Below are positions 17,969-26,670 of a stretch of DNA of 37,139 nt, piece after piece. Every line of letters begins with the position of its first letter. Position 1 is the stretch's first letter. The position numbers and the translations under genes were made by a program. The stretch comes from Cryomorphaceae bacterium MED-G11 (GTDB lineage Bacteria; Bacteroidota; Bacteroidia; Flavobacteriales; Flavobacteriaceae): NCBI GenBank assembly GCA_002457075.1, contig NTKQ01000007.1, positions 1-37,139 on the forward strand, in the 5' to 3' direction. Under the pieces are notes generated by a model. It searched no databases. It was given only the letters and a program-made list of their open reading frames with translations, and was not told where the DNA came from.

Positions 17969-20748
17969 TGAGAGGTTATTTGAACTTATTTATTTTGACA
18001 ATGTTAATTATTCCAATTAATGGTTCTGGTCAAAATATAAATTCTTATAATATTGATGCTAAACTTAATTCTGAAGATAAAACAATTGAGATTTATCAAA
18101 TAATGAAGTTTAAAAACACTTCTAATACTCCCCTAAAAGAGATATTTCTTGAAGACTGGTCAAATTCATATTTAGACAATACAACTAGTCTCGCAAAAAG
18201 AATTTCTGACGAATACTCTAGAAGTTTTTCTTTTGCTCAAAAAAAACAGAGAGGATCATCATCTATTAATAATATTAAGTCAAATAATATTGAAACGTGG
18301 GAGAGATTAGATGATGCTTTAGATATTATTAAGGTAAATCTTAAAAAGCCTATTTCAACAGGTGGGTCAATTGAAATAGAAATATATTATTCGATAAAAT
18401 TACCCGATTCTAAATTTACTGGATACGGTTATGATGATGATAATTTCTATTTAAAGAACTGGCTAATAGTATTTTCAAACATATCTAATTCCATATGGTA
18501 TAATCAAAGTAATTTAAATCTTGATGATCAATCTCTTCAAAAAGCAGGTTATAAGCTTAAAATATCATTTGATGAAGATCTTCATTTATTTTCAAATCTA
18601 ATCAAAAATAATACTGAAGTAAGCAATAACATTAAGACAGTATTCCTTTCAGGAACAGAAATCAAAGATGTTAGAATTAATCTACTTACTCAAGATGATT
18701 ATAAGAAATTTGAGAATTTTAATTATGAAATAGAAACCGATGTGTTTAGGACATCTTCACCTTTAGATTCTGAAATAAAAGTTAATCGAATAGTTAATTT
18801 TATTACTAATTACTTTAATGACACCGATAATAATAAACTTCTAGTTCCAAGAACAGATTATGAGTCAAATCCATTTTATGGATTTAATGAATTACCAAGT
18901 TTTATAAGTCCCTTTTCTGATGAGTTTTTAGAAGAGATAATATTTTTAAAATCTTTTGTGATTAACTATTTGAATCAAAAGCTAAATTTAAATAAAAGAG
19001 AATCTCACTGGGTGTATAATGGTTTAGAAATTTTTCTTCTAAATAAATATATTAATGACTTTTATCCTAAAGTGAAATTTTTAGGTAGACTAGCAGGAAT
19101 TAGTTTACTGAAAAACTATGAAATATCTAAGATTAATTTTAACGATTTATTTTTAAATTATTCTGAGTATGTACAAAGATTAAATCTTCATCAAATTGAT
19201 GACCAATCAAGTGAATATTTAACTAGAATAAATCAAGAAATCGCCTCACCTTATCACTCAGGATTAGGTTTGATATACCTTGAAGAAATTATAGGAGAGA
19301 ATAATTTTAAAGACCTAGCTAGAAGCATTAATAATTCAAAAACAAGAGGAGAACTAAATAGTCTATTCTTAAACTATTCAGGTATTGACTTAGACTGGTT
19401 CATTGAGGATTATATAGGAAAAAGACAATCTATTGATTTAAAAATTAAAAAAATTAATAAGAATGAGATACAAGTTTATGAAAAAAACAATATAAATATA
19501 CCCTACTCTCTTGGGTTCTTAAAAAACGATTCAATTATTGAAAAGAGATTTTTTGAAGAATATAAAAGGATAGAACTTCCTAAACTAGATTATGATTATG
19601 TTGCTATAAACCCAGATATAACAATTCCTGAATCAAACAGGAGTAATAATTGGATATACACAAAGTCAAATAGTAATTTAAAGCCCTTAAAAGTAAAATT
19701 TATTAGTGATCTTGAAAATCCTAAATTTAAAACTCTTTATCTAAGACCTGAAATTACCTACAATCTTTATGATGGTGTCTCACCTGGTATTAACATTTTA
19801 AATAAGGGTTTAAAGAATAAGCCCTTTAGTTATGAAGTTTTTACTCAATATGCATCAAAAGAAAAAACCCTAGTAGGTTCATTAAACTTTAGATATCAAT
19901 TAAATAATGAAGTTAAGAATAACTATTCTACTGTTTTTAATCTATTCTATAATACTAATCACTATAAGGAAAATTTAAGATATCAGGTTTTTTCACCTTC
20001 TGTAAGAATTAACTTTAGAGATAATTCTAATCTAAGATCTAAAATCAGGAAATCTCTTACATTATCTATGTTCAACGTTAATAAAGAAAATAATATAAGA
20101 AACGATAATTTATTGGACGAGTATTCAATTTATAATCTAGGTTACTATTACTCTGATATAGGGATAATTAAATATTTAAGAACATCAATTAATACTGAGT
20201 TTTCAAATAATTTTGGGAAGTTAAATCTAGAATTTGATTATAGAAAACTTTTAAAAGGTAATAGACAATTTCAAGCTAGAGTGTTTCTTGGAAAGTTTTT
20301 CTGGAACAATGATCAATTTGATAACTTCAATTATAATTTAGGTAGATCTGGTGGATATTTATTTTTAGATAATTATTTAGGTAGATCTGAAAGCTCTGGT
20401 TTATTAAGTCAGCAATTTATAATGGCAGGCGGAGGTTTTAAATCTTTTTTTGAAGAACCTACAACTAATAATTTTATGCTAACTACCAACTTAAATATTG
20501 GAATTTGGAAATGGATTGAAGGTTATCTAGATCTAGGGATGCTTAAGGATGATATAGGAGAGTCTAGATATTTTTACGGTAGTGGAATTAGACTTAATTT
20601 ACTTCCTGACTTCTTTGAACTATATTTCCCTGTAAGCTCTAGTAATGGCTTTGAATTAGATGACTATAGATATTATAATAATATTAGGTTTATCGTTTCA
20701 TATAATATAGAATCTCTAGGTAAACTGTTCTCTAGAAGATGGCTATAA
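17968..20748 (+). CDS. M1-peptidase-like protein lacking the zinc motif, with C-terminal outer-membrane beta-barrel
   Basis: The 926-residue protein has a signal peptide (about 1-21, ending GSG before QN). Its N-terminal part (about 22-270) resembles the beta-rich domain of M1 aminopeptidases. The middle (about 270-500) resembles their catalytic domain, but I find no HExxH; the matching area reads SHWVYNGLEIFLL (His347 onward), where active enzymes carry zinc and general-base residues. From about residue 600 the sequence becomes long alternating beta strands rich in aromatic residues and Asn, ending in a run of strands that suggests an outer-membrane barrel. I recall similar roughly 930-residue gluzincin-like proteins in Flavobacteriia, so the loss of the motif is probably inherited, not a sequencing error. 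Function is unknown. The start overlaps the uvrA stop (TAATG). Confidence 0.65.
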   Translation: MRGYLNLFILTMLIIPINGSGQNINSYNIDAKLNSEDKTIEIYQIMKFKNTSNTPLKEIFLEDWSNSYLDNTTSLAKRISDEYSRSFSFAQKKQRGSSSINNIKSNNIETWERLDDALDIIKVNLKKPISTGGSIEIEIYYSIKLPDSKFTGYGYDDDNFYLKNWLIVFSNISNSIWYNQSNLNLDDQSLQKAGYKLKISFDEDLHLFSNLIKNNTEVSNNIKTVFLSGTEIKDVRINLLTQDDYKKFENFNYEIETDVFRTSSPLDSEIKVNRIVNFITNYFNDTDNNKLLVPRTDYESNPFYGFNELPSFISPFSDEFLEEIIFLKSFVINYLNQKLNLNKRESHWVYNGLEIFLLNKYINDFYPKVKFLGRLAGISLLKNYEISKINFNDLFLNYSEYVQRLNLHQIDDQSSEYLTRINQEIASPYHSGLGLIYLEEIIGENNFKDLARSINNSKTRGELNSLFLNYSGIDLDWFIEDYIGKRQSIDLKIKKINKNEIQVYEKNNINIPYSLGFLKNDSIIEKRFFEEYKRIELPKLDYDYVAINPDITIPESNRSNNWIYTKSNSNLKPLKVKFISDLENPKFKTLYLRPEITYNLYDGVSPGINILNKGLKNKPFSYEVFTQYASKEKTLVGSLNFRYQLNNEVKNNYSTVFNLFYNTNHYKENLRYQVFSPSVRINFRDNSNLRSKIRKSLTLSMFNVNKENNIRNDNLLDEYSIYNLGYYYSDIGIIKYLRTSINTEFSNNFGKLNLEFDYRKLLKGNRQFQARVFLGKFFWNNDQFDNFNYNLGRSGGYLFLDNYLGRSESSGLLSQQFIMAGGGFKSFFEEPTTNNFMLTTNLNIGIWKWIEGYLDLGMLKDDIGESRYFYGSGIRLNLLPDFFELYFPVSSSNGFELDDYRYYNNIRFIVSYNIESLGKLFSRRWL

Positions 20749-20769
20749 TTTAGTTCATATAATTATTTG

Positions 20770-20777
20770 TAAATTTG
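20770..20777 (+). promoter_or_regulatory. -7 element for the 799-aa E1 gene
   Basis: TAAATTTG is an exact TAnnTTTG match, 8 bases before the ATG at 20786, in the 37-bp gap after the barrel protein gene. It predicts separate transcription of the E1 gene with a very short leader. Confidence 0.5.
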
Positions 20778-20785
20778 CAATCCCT

Positions 20786-23185
20786 ATGACTACATCTAGT
20801 TCTACAAAAGAGGAGATTAGCTTAAAAAAATTTAAGGAAAAAGTATTAGATGATTTCAGGACGGTATCCTTAAGCCGTGAAATAAGCGTTCAAGGAAGAC
20901 GTGAAGTTCTTCAAGGGAAAGGTAAATTTGGAATTTTTGGTGATGGAAAAGAATTACCTCAAATTGTAATGAGTCATTTTTTTAAAAATGGTGATTTTAG
21001 ATCAGGATACTATAGAGATCAGACATTATTATTATCACAAGATTTACTTACTGGTAGAGAGATTTTTTCAGCATTGTATGGTCATCCCGATAAAGTTTAT
21101 GAGAGAATGTCTGGAGGTAGACAAATGTCAGGTCATTTCCTAACTCATACTGTTGATGAGAATGACAATTGGATAGATCAAACACAGCATAAGAATCATA
21201 TATCTGATATTTCTCCTACTGCAAGTCAAATGTCTAGACTTGTTGGATTAGGTTTAGCTTCTAAAATATATAGAGATAATACAGTTAGTAACTCTCAGAA
21301 GTTCTCAGAAAATGGTAATGAAATAGTTTGGGGTACTATTGGAAATGCTAGTACTAGTCAAGGTGTTTTCTTTGAAGCAGTTAATGCTTGTGGTGTTCTT
21401 CAAATACCTGCTGTTATAAGTATATGGGATGATGATTATGGCATTTCTGTTCATAATAAAGACCATACAACTAAAGAAAGCATATCTAAAGCCTTATCTG
21501 GGTTTAAAGTTACATCTGAATCATCTGGAATCGAAATACTTGAAGTTAAAGGATGGGATTATCAATCATTAATTAAAACATATTCCTATGCTGAGAGAAT
21601 AGCTCGAGATCACCATATTCCTGTAATTATACATGTTACTGAATTGACTCAACCTCTTGGTCACTCTACTTCAGGATCTCATGAAAGGTATAAATCTGAA
21701 GAAAGACTAAAATGGGAGTCTGATAATGACTGTAATAAAAAATTTGAAGATTGGATTCTTAATAGCAAATTATCTTCAAAGAAAAAACTAGAAAACATAA
21801 AGAAAGAGATTTCAAATTATGTTAAAGAAGAAAAAAGGATGGCTTGGGATCTTTATTTAAGACCTATAAAAGAGGCTAAATCAGATTTAATAGATACAAT
21901 AAATAGTCTAAGTATTAAAATTAGTAAAGACAAGCTGAATGAGATGCTTAATAATGTAGATGATGATAATTTCTCAGAGATAATTAAAATATGTAGGAGA
22001 ATCACATATCAATTAGAACCTGGTGAATCAGATGATAGAAATAAGCTCGTTAATTGGAAAAATAAGTATATGAATATTCTTTCAGAAAAATATTCTTCAA
22101 ATTTATATTCAATTGATTTTGACAGTCTAAAAGAAATTAATAATTCTAATCCAATATACTCTGATAATAATGAATTGGTAGATGGAAGAATAATTATTAG
22201 AGACAATTTTGACAAACTTCTAGAAGAAAATAATAGAATATTCATTTTTGGTGAAGATGTTGGAATGATTGGAGATGTTAATCAAGGGTTAGAAGGCCTT
22301 CAAAAAAAATATGGTAAGAATAGAGTATTTGATACAGGTATTAGAGAATCGACTATTGTAGGACAAGGAATAGGTATGTCAATGAGGGGTTTAAGGCCTA
22401 TTGCTGAAATTCAATATCTAGATTATATTTTATATGCCTTGCAGATCTTAAGTGATGATCTTGCTACATTAACTTTTAGAACTCATGGAGGTCAGAAAGC
22501 TCCTCTAATAGTTAGGACTAGAGGCCATAGACTTGAGGGAATTTGGCACTCTGGTTCACCATTAGGTGGTATTTTAAATTTCTTAAGAGGAATATTTGTA
22601 TTAACTCCAAGAAATATGACTAAAGCTGCAGGTTTTTACAACTCTCTATTAGATATTGATCAACCAGCTGTTGTTATTGAACCCTTAAACGGTTATAGAA
22701 TAAAAGAAAAACTCCCATTAAATTATGGAGAATTTAAAACTCCAATTGGAGAAATTGAAGTTCTTAAAGAAGGAGGTGATATTACTCTTGTATCTTATGG
22801 CTCAACTGTCAATATAGTAAATAAAGTTGCTAGGGAGATACAGAAGTATAATATAGACTGTGAGGTAATAGATGTGCAAAGTTTGATTCCTTTTGATTTA
22901 TCTAAAAATATTTCCAAAAGTATAATCAAGACTAATAGATTGATGATCATTGATGAGGATGTTCCTGGAGGTGGATCTAGTTTTATTCTTCAAGAATTAT
23001 TAACTAATCAAGATATTTATGAGCATTTAGACAGCAAGCCATGTTTAGTTACAGCTAAAGAGCATAGACCTCCATACGGATCTGATGGTGACTATATTAG
23101 CAAACCTTCATTTGAAGATATATTCGAAGAAATTTATACTGTTATGAATGAAGCAAACCCTAATAAATACAAAAAGTTAATTTAA
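20786..23185 (+). CDS. 2-oxoacid dehydrogenase E1-like protein, fused alpha and beta (799 aa)
   Basis: This is the longer of two fused ThDP-dependent E1-type proteins in the window. The alpha part (about 20-400) contains RDQTLLLSQDLLTGREIFSA and the cofactor region IGNASTSQG (185-193) to WDDDYG (214-219). In ordinary E1 these read GDG and ENNxYG, so the Mg-binding Asp is Asn187 and the second Asn is Asp216. The beta part (about 450-799) has the usual IFIFGEDVG, the transketolase-type domain and a C-terminal domain with IDEDVPGGGSSFILQE. About 800-residue proteins of this kind occur widely in Bacteroidota and are annotated as 2-oxoisovalerate dehydrogenase or transketolase; the substrate is uncertain. 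No E2/E3 gene is adjacent. It overlaps the 3' end of holA by 4 bases. Confidence 0.82.
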   Translation: MTTSSSTKEEISLKKFKEKVLDDFRTVSLSREISVQGRREVLQGKGKFGIFGDGKELPQIVMSHFFKNGDFRSGYYRDQTLLLSQDLLTGREIFSALYGHPDKVYERMSGGRQMSGHFLTHTVDENDNWIDQTQHKNHISDISPTASQMSRLVGLGLASKIYRDNTVSNSQKFSENGNEIVWGTIGNASTSQGVFFEAVNACGVLQIPAVISIWDDDYGISVHNKDHTTKESISKALSGFKVTSESSGIEILEVKGWDYQSLIKTYSYAERIARDHHIPVIIHVTELTQPLGHSTSGSHERYKSEERLKWESDNDCNKKFEDWILNSKLSSKKKLENIKKEISNYVKEEKRMAWDLYLRPIKEAKSDLIDTINSLSIKISKDKLNEMLNNVDDDNFSEIIKICRRITYQLEPGESDDRNKLVNWKNKYMNILSEKYSSNLYSIDFDSLKEINNSNPIYSDNNELVDGRIIIRDNFDKLLEENNRIFIFGEDVGMIGDVNQGLEGLQKKYGKNRVFDTGIRESTIVGQGIGMSMRGLRPIAEIQYLDYILYALQILSDDLATLTFRTHGGQKAPLIVRTRGHRLEGIWHSGSPLGGILNFLRGIFVLTPRNMTKAAGFYNSLLDIDQPAVVIEPLNGYRIKEKLPLNYGEFKTPIGEIEVLKEGGDITLVSYGSTVNIVNKVAREIQKYNIDCEVIDVQSLIPFDLSKNISKSIIKTNRLMIIDEDVPGGGSSFILQELLTNQDIYEHLDSKPCLVTAKEHRPPYGSDGDYISKPSFEDIFEEIYTVMNEANPNKYKKLI

Positions 23186-24189
23186 GACTTAAATATCTTA
23201 TAAATTAAATCATTGAGGATACCCAATTGATCTGTATTATCAAATTCAATTCCTTTAGATCTTTTATCAGCTTCTAGTAAATATCCAAAAATTCTAGATA
23301 TACGTTTCATAGAAAAAACACCAGAAGCTTCTCTGTATTCATTTATAAAATATGGGTTTATACCTAACAACTTGGGCGCCTCACTTTTATTTTCTATTGA
23401 ATGATAAACAAATAATTTATTGAAAAACGAATAAACAGTTCCAATAATTAATGGTAAAGGATATTTTTTTGTGTTTTTTGACATGTATGAAACAAGCTCA
23501 AGAGATTTACTGTAATTGTTTTTTCCAATTACTTTAGTTAACTCAAAAAAGTTATATTCTTTACTGAAACCAATTATATCCTCTACGTCCTCTGGTTTTA
23601 TAATATCATCTTTGCTTGAATTTAGTTTAAGTTTTTCAAGTTCATTGTCTATTTGCAATAGGTCATTTCCAGAAAAATTTTCTATAATTTTTATAGAATT
23701 TGGATGAAGATTTAATGATTTAAACTTACACTGCTCCTGAATCCATCCATAGACTTGATTTTCATATATTTTTTTTGATTCATAAACAGAACCATGTTTT
23801 AAGCAGGATTTATATATTTTTTTTCTTTTATCAATACTCTTATCAAATGATAATACTAAAATCGTTTTAGAATTTATATTTTCAATATATGATATGATGT
23901 TTTTGAAATCATCAGATAAATTTTTTGAATCTTTAACTATAAGTAGATTATAATCTCCACTTAACGGAAATCTTTTCACAAAATCTATTACTTCATTCTC
24001 TTGAGTTTCATCTGTTTTTTTTCCATATATTTTTTTTAAATCAAAATCAGCAGAGGTTTCATTTATAATAGAATCAGTAATATTTTTTATAATATTATCT
24101 TTAAAATAATTCTCGTCTCCATGAATTAAATAAACAGGTGATAATTTACCGTTATTAATATCATTAATTAATTTATTATATTCTGTCAT
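23182..24189 (-). CDS. holA: DNA polymerase III, delta subunit
   Basis: HolA opens the sliding clamp as part of the clamp loader. The 335-residue protein has the HolA-type N-terminus with PVYLIHGDENYFKD (about residues 18-31), the NLLIVKDSKNL strand, a clamp-loader AAA+-like fold without a functional P-loop, and the C-terminal collar helices, with LLEADKRSKG near the end. The length is normal. The gene stands alone on the minus strand; its start codon is 10 bp from the start codon of the divergent HsdR_N-like gene and its stop overlaps the E1 stop. Adjacent placement of holA and an HsdR_N-type gene is something I recall from other Flavobacteriia. Confidence 0.9.
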   Translation of the reverse strand: MTEYNKLINDINNGKLSPVYLIHGDENYFKDNIIKNITDSIINETSADFDLKKIYGKKTDETQENEVIDFVKRFPLSGDYNLLIVKDSKNLSDDFKNIISYIENINSKTILVLSFDKSIDKRKKIYKSCLKHGSVYESKKIYENQVYGWIQEQCKFKSLNLHPNSIKIIENFSGNDLLQIDNELEKLKLNSSKDDIIKPEDVEDIIGFSKEYNFFELTKVIGKNNYSKSLELVSYMSKNTKKYPLPLIIGTVYSFFNKLFVYHSIENKSEAPKLLGINPYFINEYREASGVFSMKRISRIFGYLLEADKRSKGIEFDNTDQLGILNDLIYKIFKS

Positions 24190-24199
24190 TATTTAGTTG

Positions 24200-24643
24200 A
24201 TGAAAAAACTTAATCTACCATTATTCGAGTTTAAAATTAAAAAAGAAAACAAGAATAATATCATTTTTGATGAAATAAGAAAGAAGTGGATAATTTTAAC
24301 TCCCGAGGAATGGATTAGACAGAATTTCATCAAATATATTATTTCAAAAAATTATCCAGTATCTAGGATAAACTGCGAGAAAGTGTTCTATATCAACAAG
24401 ATTCCAAAGAGGTATGATATAGTGGTATACGATTCATCTGGGAAAGTTGAAATATTAGTTGAGTGTAAATCATCAGACATTAAAATTAAGAAAGATCACT
24501 TTGATCAAGTAATGAGATACAATATTGAATTAAAAAGTAAAAGAATCATTCTTACTAATGGTATTGAAAATTATTATTTTAAATTCAGCGAGATAACTAA
24601 GGATTATATTCAAGAAAAAGATCTAATTAATTATTCGAAATGA
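24200..24643 (+). CDS. Stand-alone HsdR_N-like protein with PD-(D/E)xK nuclease fold
   Basis: The 147-residue protein matches the type I restriction enzyme R-subunit N-terminal domain (HSDR_N_2 type), but no helicase motor, methylase or specificity gene is nearby. The catalytic pattern of the PD-(D/E)xK fold is visible as RYDIVVYD (Asp73) followed by EILVECKSSD (Glu88, Lys90), and a HFDQVMRYN helix (from about 100) that carries the usual Q. All acidic and basic catalytic positions are intact, so nuclease or DNA-processing activity is possible; the role is unknown. I chose ATG at 24200 over the TTG at 24197. The stop overlaps the GT2 start (ATGA). Confidence 0.8.
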   Translation: MKKLNLPLFEFKIKKENKNNIIFDEIRKKWIILTPEEWIRQNFIKYIISKNYPVSRINCEKVFYINKIPKRYDIVVYDSSGKVEILVECKSSDIKIKKDHFDQVMRYNIELKSKRIILTNGIENYYFKFSEITKDYIQEKDLINYSK

Positions 24644-25623
24644 AAATTGGAATTGTTATAATAAACTGGAATGGTTTAAATCTTTTAAAGAAATACCTTA
24701 ATAAGATAATATTAAACTCTGATAACTCAACTGTTTATATAATTGATAATAATTCATCAGACGAGTCTATTTTGTATGTAAGAGAAAATTATAAAGAAGT
24801 AAAAATTATATCATTAGATAAAAACTATGGGTTTGCTGAGGGATATAATAAAGGCCTGAAAGAGGTTGAAGAAGATTATGTCTGCATAATTAACAATGAT
24901 ATCCTAGTTACTAAAGATTGGTTAGATCCGATTAGAAAGAAATTTAAAAAACATCCTGAATCAATTATTCAGCCTACCATACTAGATATTAATAATACTG
25001 AATATTTCGAATATGCTGGTGCATCAGGAGGATTTATAGACAAATATGGATATCCATTCTGTAGAGGTAGAATTTTTGACACTATAGAAAAAGATAATGG
25101 TCAGTATAATGATTCTAAAATATTTTGGGCTTCTGGAGCTTGTTTTTTTATTTCAAAAAATATTTTTAATAAAATTGGAGGGTTTGACAAAAGTTTTTTT
25201 GCACATATGGAAGAAATTGATTTATGTTGGAGAGCATTTAATCTAGGTTATAATTCTTATTCTGTTACATCATCAAAAGTTTTTCATGTTGGAGCTGCTA
25301 CAATTAAGAAAGATTCAAGAAAAATATATCTTAATTATAGAAACTCTTTAATTATGATTACTAAAAATATTCCCCTCAAAAGTCTTTTAAGCACTCTATT
25401 TATTAGATTAATCCTTGATATAATAGCATCTTTAAGGTTTTTATTTCAAGGTGAGTTTTCTAATTTCATGTCAGTATATAAAGCACATATTGAATATTTT
25501 TATTCTCTTAAATCAATTTTAAGAGCTAGAAATAACTCCATTAATCAAGCTAATTATTTTAAAATCAATAGTATAGTGTATAAATATTTTATTTTAGGTA
25601 AGAAAAAATTCTTTCAGTTGTAA
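24640..25623 (+). CDS. Family 2 glycosyltransferase
   Basis: The 327-residue enzyme transfers a sugar from an activated donor, probably to a cell-surface polysaccharide or lipid. The GT-A fold is visible: IVIINWNGLNLLKKYL at the N-terminus, IDNNSSDES (nucleotide region), NYGFAEGYNKG, the DxD-like INNDI (about 86-90), and the acceptor-side HMEEIDLCWR (near 190). The C-terminal third is hydrophobic and basic (about 240-327) and may associate with the membrane. It resembles rhamnosyltransferase-type GT2 proteins, but sugar specificity cannot be read. The ATG overlaps the stop of the HsdR_N-like gene. No other polysaccharide gene is present. Confidence 0.88.
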   Translation: MKIGIVIINWNGLNLLKKYLNKIILNSDNSTVYIIDNNSSDESILYVRENYKEVKIISLDKNYGFAEGYNKGLKEVEEDYVCIINNDILVTKDWLDPIRKKFKKHPESIIQPTILDINNTEYFEYAGASGGFIDKYGYPFCRGRIFDTIEKDNGQYNDSKIFWASGACFFISKNIFNKIGGFDKSFFAHMEEIDLCWRAFNLGYNSYSVTSSKVFHVGAATIKKDSRKIYLNYRNSLIMITKNIPLKSLLSTLFIRLILDIIASLRFLFQGEFSNFMSVYKAHIEYFYSLKSILRARNNSINQANYFKINSIVYKYFILGKKKFFQL

Positions 25624-25647
25624 TACAATAATTTACTATAAAAATAT

Positions 25648-25655
25648 TAAGTTTG
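25648..25655 (+). promoter_or_regulatory. -7 element for the OmpA-family gene
   Basis: TAAGTTTG is an exact TAnnTTTG match; transcription from it would leave a leader of about 29 bases before the ATG at 25688. A TTG at 25618-25620 lies upstream with a 27-bp gap, slightly long for a -33 box. The leader has no Shine-Dalgarno sequence. Confidence 0.5.
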
Positions 25656-25687
25656 TAGCTGACTAATTAATAACCAACATTTTTGAA

Positions 25688-26611
25688 ATGAAAAAGAATA
25701 TAATAATTGTAGGTGTTGTAGGTTTACTTTTATCATCATGTGTTTCTCAAAAGAGATACTCTGATTTAGAAAGTCTTCAACAAAACACAAAAGAACTTTT
25801 AGATAGCGCAACTGCTAAACTTGGTGCAACAGAGACTCAGCTTTCTGCATCATCAGAAAGGTTAAATGCATTATCTGAACAAAATAAGTTTTTAAGAGCA
25901 AACAATCAAGATTTGATTAACAATATAGGTAATCTAACTACCCTTACTCAAAAAGGGGCTGAGAACCTTGAAAGATCTCTTGAAAGCATTAAAGAAAAAG
26001 ACCTTGTAATTACTAGAATGCAAGATGCAGTTACCAGAAGAGATTCTGTAACCCTAGCACTTGTTCAAAGTTTCAAAAGCTCATTAGGCACACTTAGTGA
26101 TGATGATATTGAAATTAATGTAGAAAAAGGTGTTGTATATGTATCTATTTCAGATAAGTTACTATTCAACAGTGGTAGCTTTACAGTTACAACTAGAGCA
26201 AGAAACGTTTTAGAAAAAATCGCTAAAGTTATTAGCGATAAGCCAGATCTTGAGTTTATGGTAGAGGGTCATACTGACAACTTACTTATCGATCAAGAAA
26301 AAGCATCTGAAACTATTCCTGGTGTTGTTGATAATTGGGATTTATCTGTTAAGAGAGCTACATCTGTAGTAAGAATTCTTCAGAATGATTATGGAGTTGA
26401 TCCAACTAAGTTAGTTGCAGCAGGAAGAAGCTTCCACATGCCAATTGCTGATAATGATTCAAGTGTTACTAGAGCAAGAAATAGAAGAACTAGAATTATA
26501 GTACTTCCTAAATTAGATCAGTTTGCTAATCTAATTGAAGAAGGAATGTCTATGAATGTTCCTGCAACAGGACCAAGCAATACTATTAACTCAGAAAGCA
26601 AACCTGACTAA
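25688..26611 (+). CDS. OmpA-family lipoprotein (Pal/MotB-like peptidoglycan-binding)
   Basis: The 307-residue protein has a lipoprotein signal ending LLSSC (Cys18). A long heptad-like coiled coil follows (about 23-125, rich in L, E, K and N), and then a C-terminal OmpA domain (about 145-275). Typical OmpA-domain features are LLFNSGSFTVT, MVEGHTDN, NWDLSVKRATSVVR and the arginine-rich RARNRRTRI that contacts peptidoglycan. A short Ser/Asn/Pro tail ends the protein. Expected role: tether between a membrane and the cell wall. The gene has its own promoter and a strong terminator, so it is probably a highly expressed single-gene unit. Confidence 0.92.
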   Translation: MKKNIIIVGVVGLLLSSCVSQKRYSDLESLQQNTKELLDSATAKLGATETQLSASSERLNALSEQNKFLRANNQDLINNIGNLTTLTQKGAENLERSLESIKEKDLVITRMQDAVTRRDSVTLALVQSFKSSLGTLSDDDIEINVEKGVVYVSISDKLLFNSGSFTVTTRARNVLEKIAKVISDKPDLEFMVEGHTDNLLIDQEKASETIPGVVDNWDLSVKRATSVVRILQNDYGVDPTKLVAAGRSFHMPIADNDSSVTRARNRRTRIIVLPKLDQFANLIEEGMSMNVPATGPSNTINSESKPD

Positions 26612-26636
26612 ATAGATTATTGATTAGTTAAAATAT

Positions 26637-26670
26637 AACGTAACCGAATATCTTCGGTTACGTTTTTTTT
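26637..26670 (+). terminator. Rho-independent terminator after the OmpA-family gene
   Basis: A perfect 12-bp stem (AACGTAACCGAA at 26637-26648, complement at 26653-26664) with a TATC loop is followed by a T run to 26670. It starts 25 bp after the ompA-like stop. The reverse strand has a less T-rich tail (ATATTTTA), so it may also slow transcription of the convergent pcrA gene, but less well. It overlaps the pcrA stop codon region at 26669. Confidence 0.92.

Noticed and set aside
24200-24643. Part of a restriction-modification or defence island
   Set aside because: No methylase, specificity, helicase or other defence gene is nearby and all neighbours are housekeeping genes.
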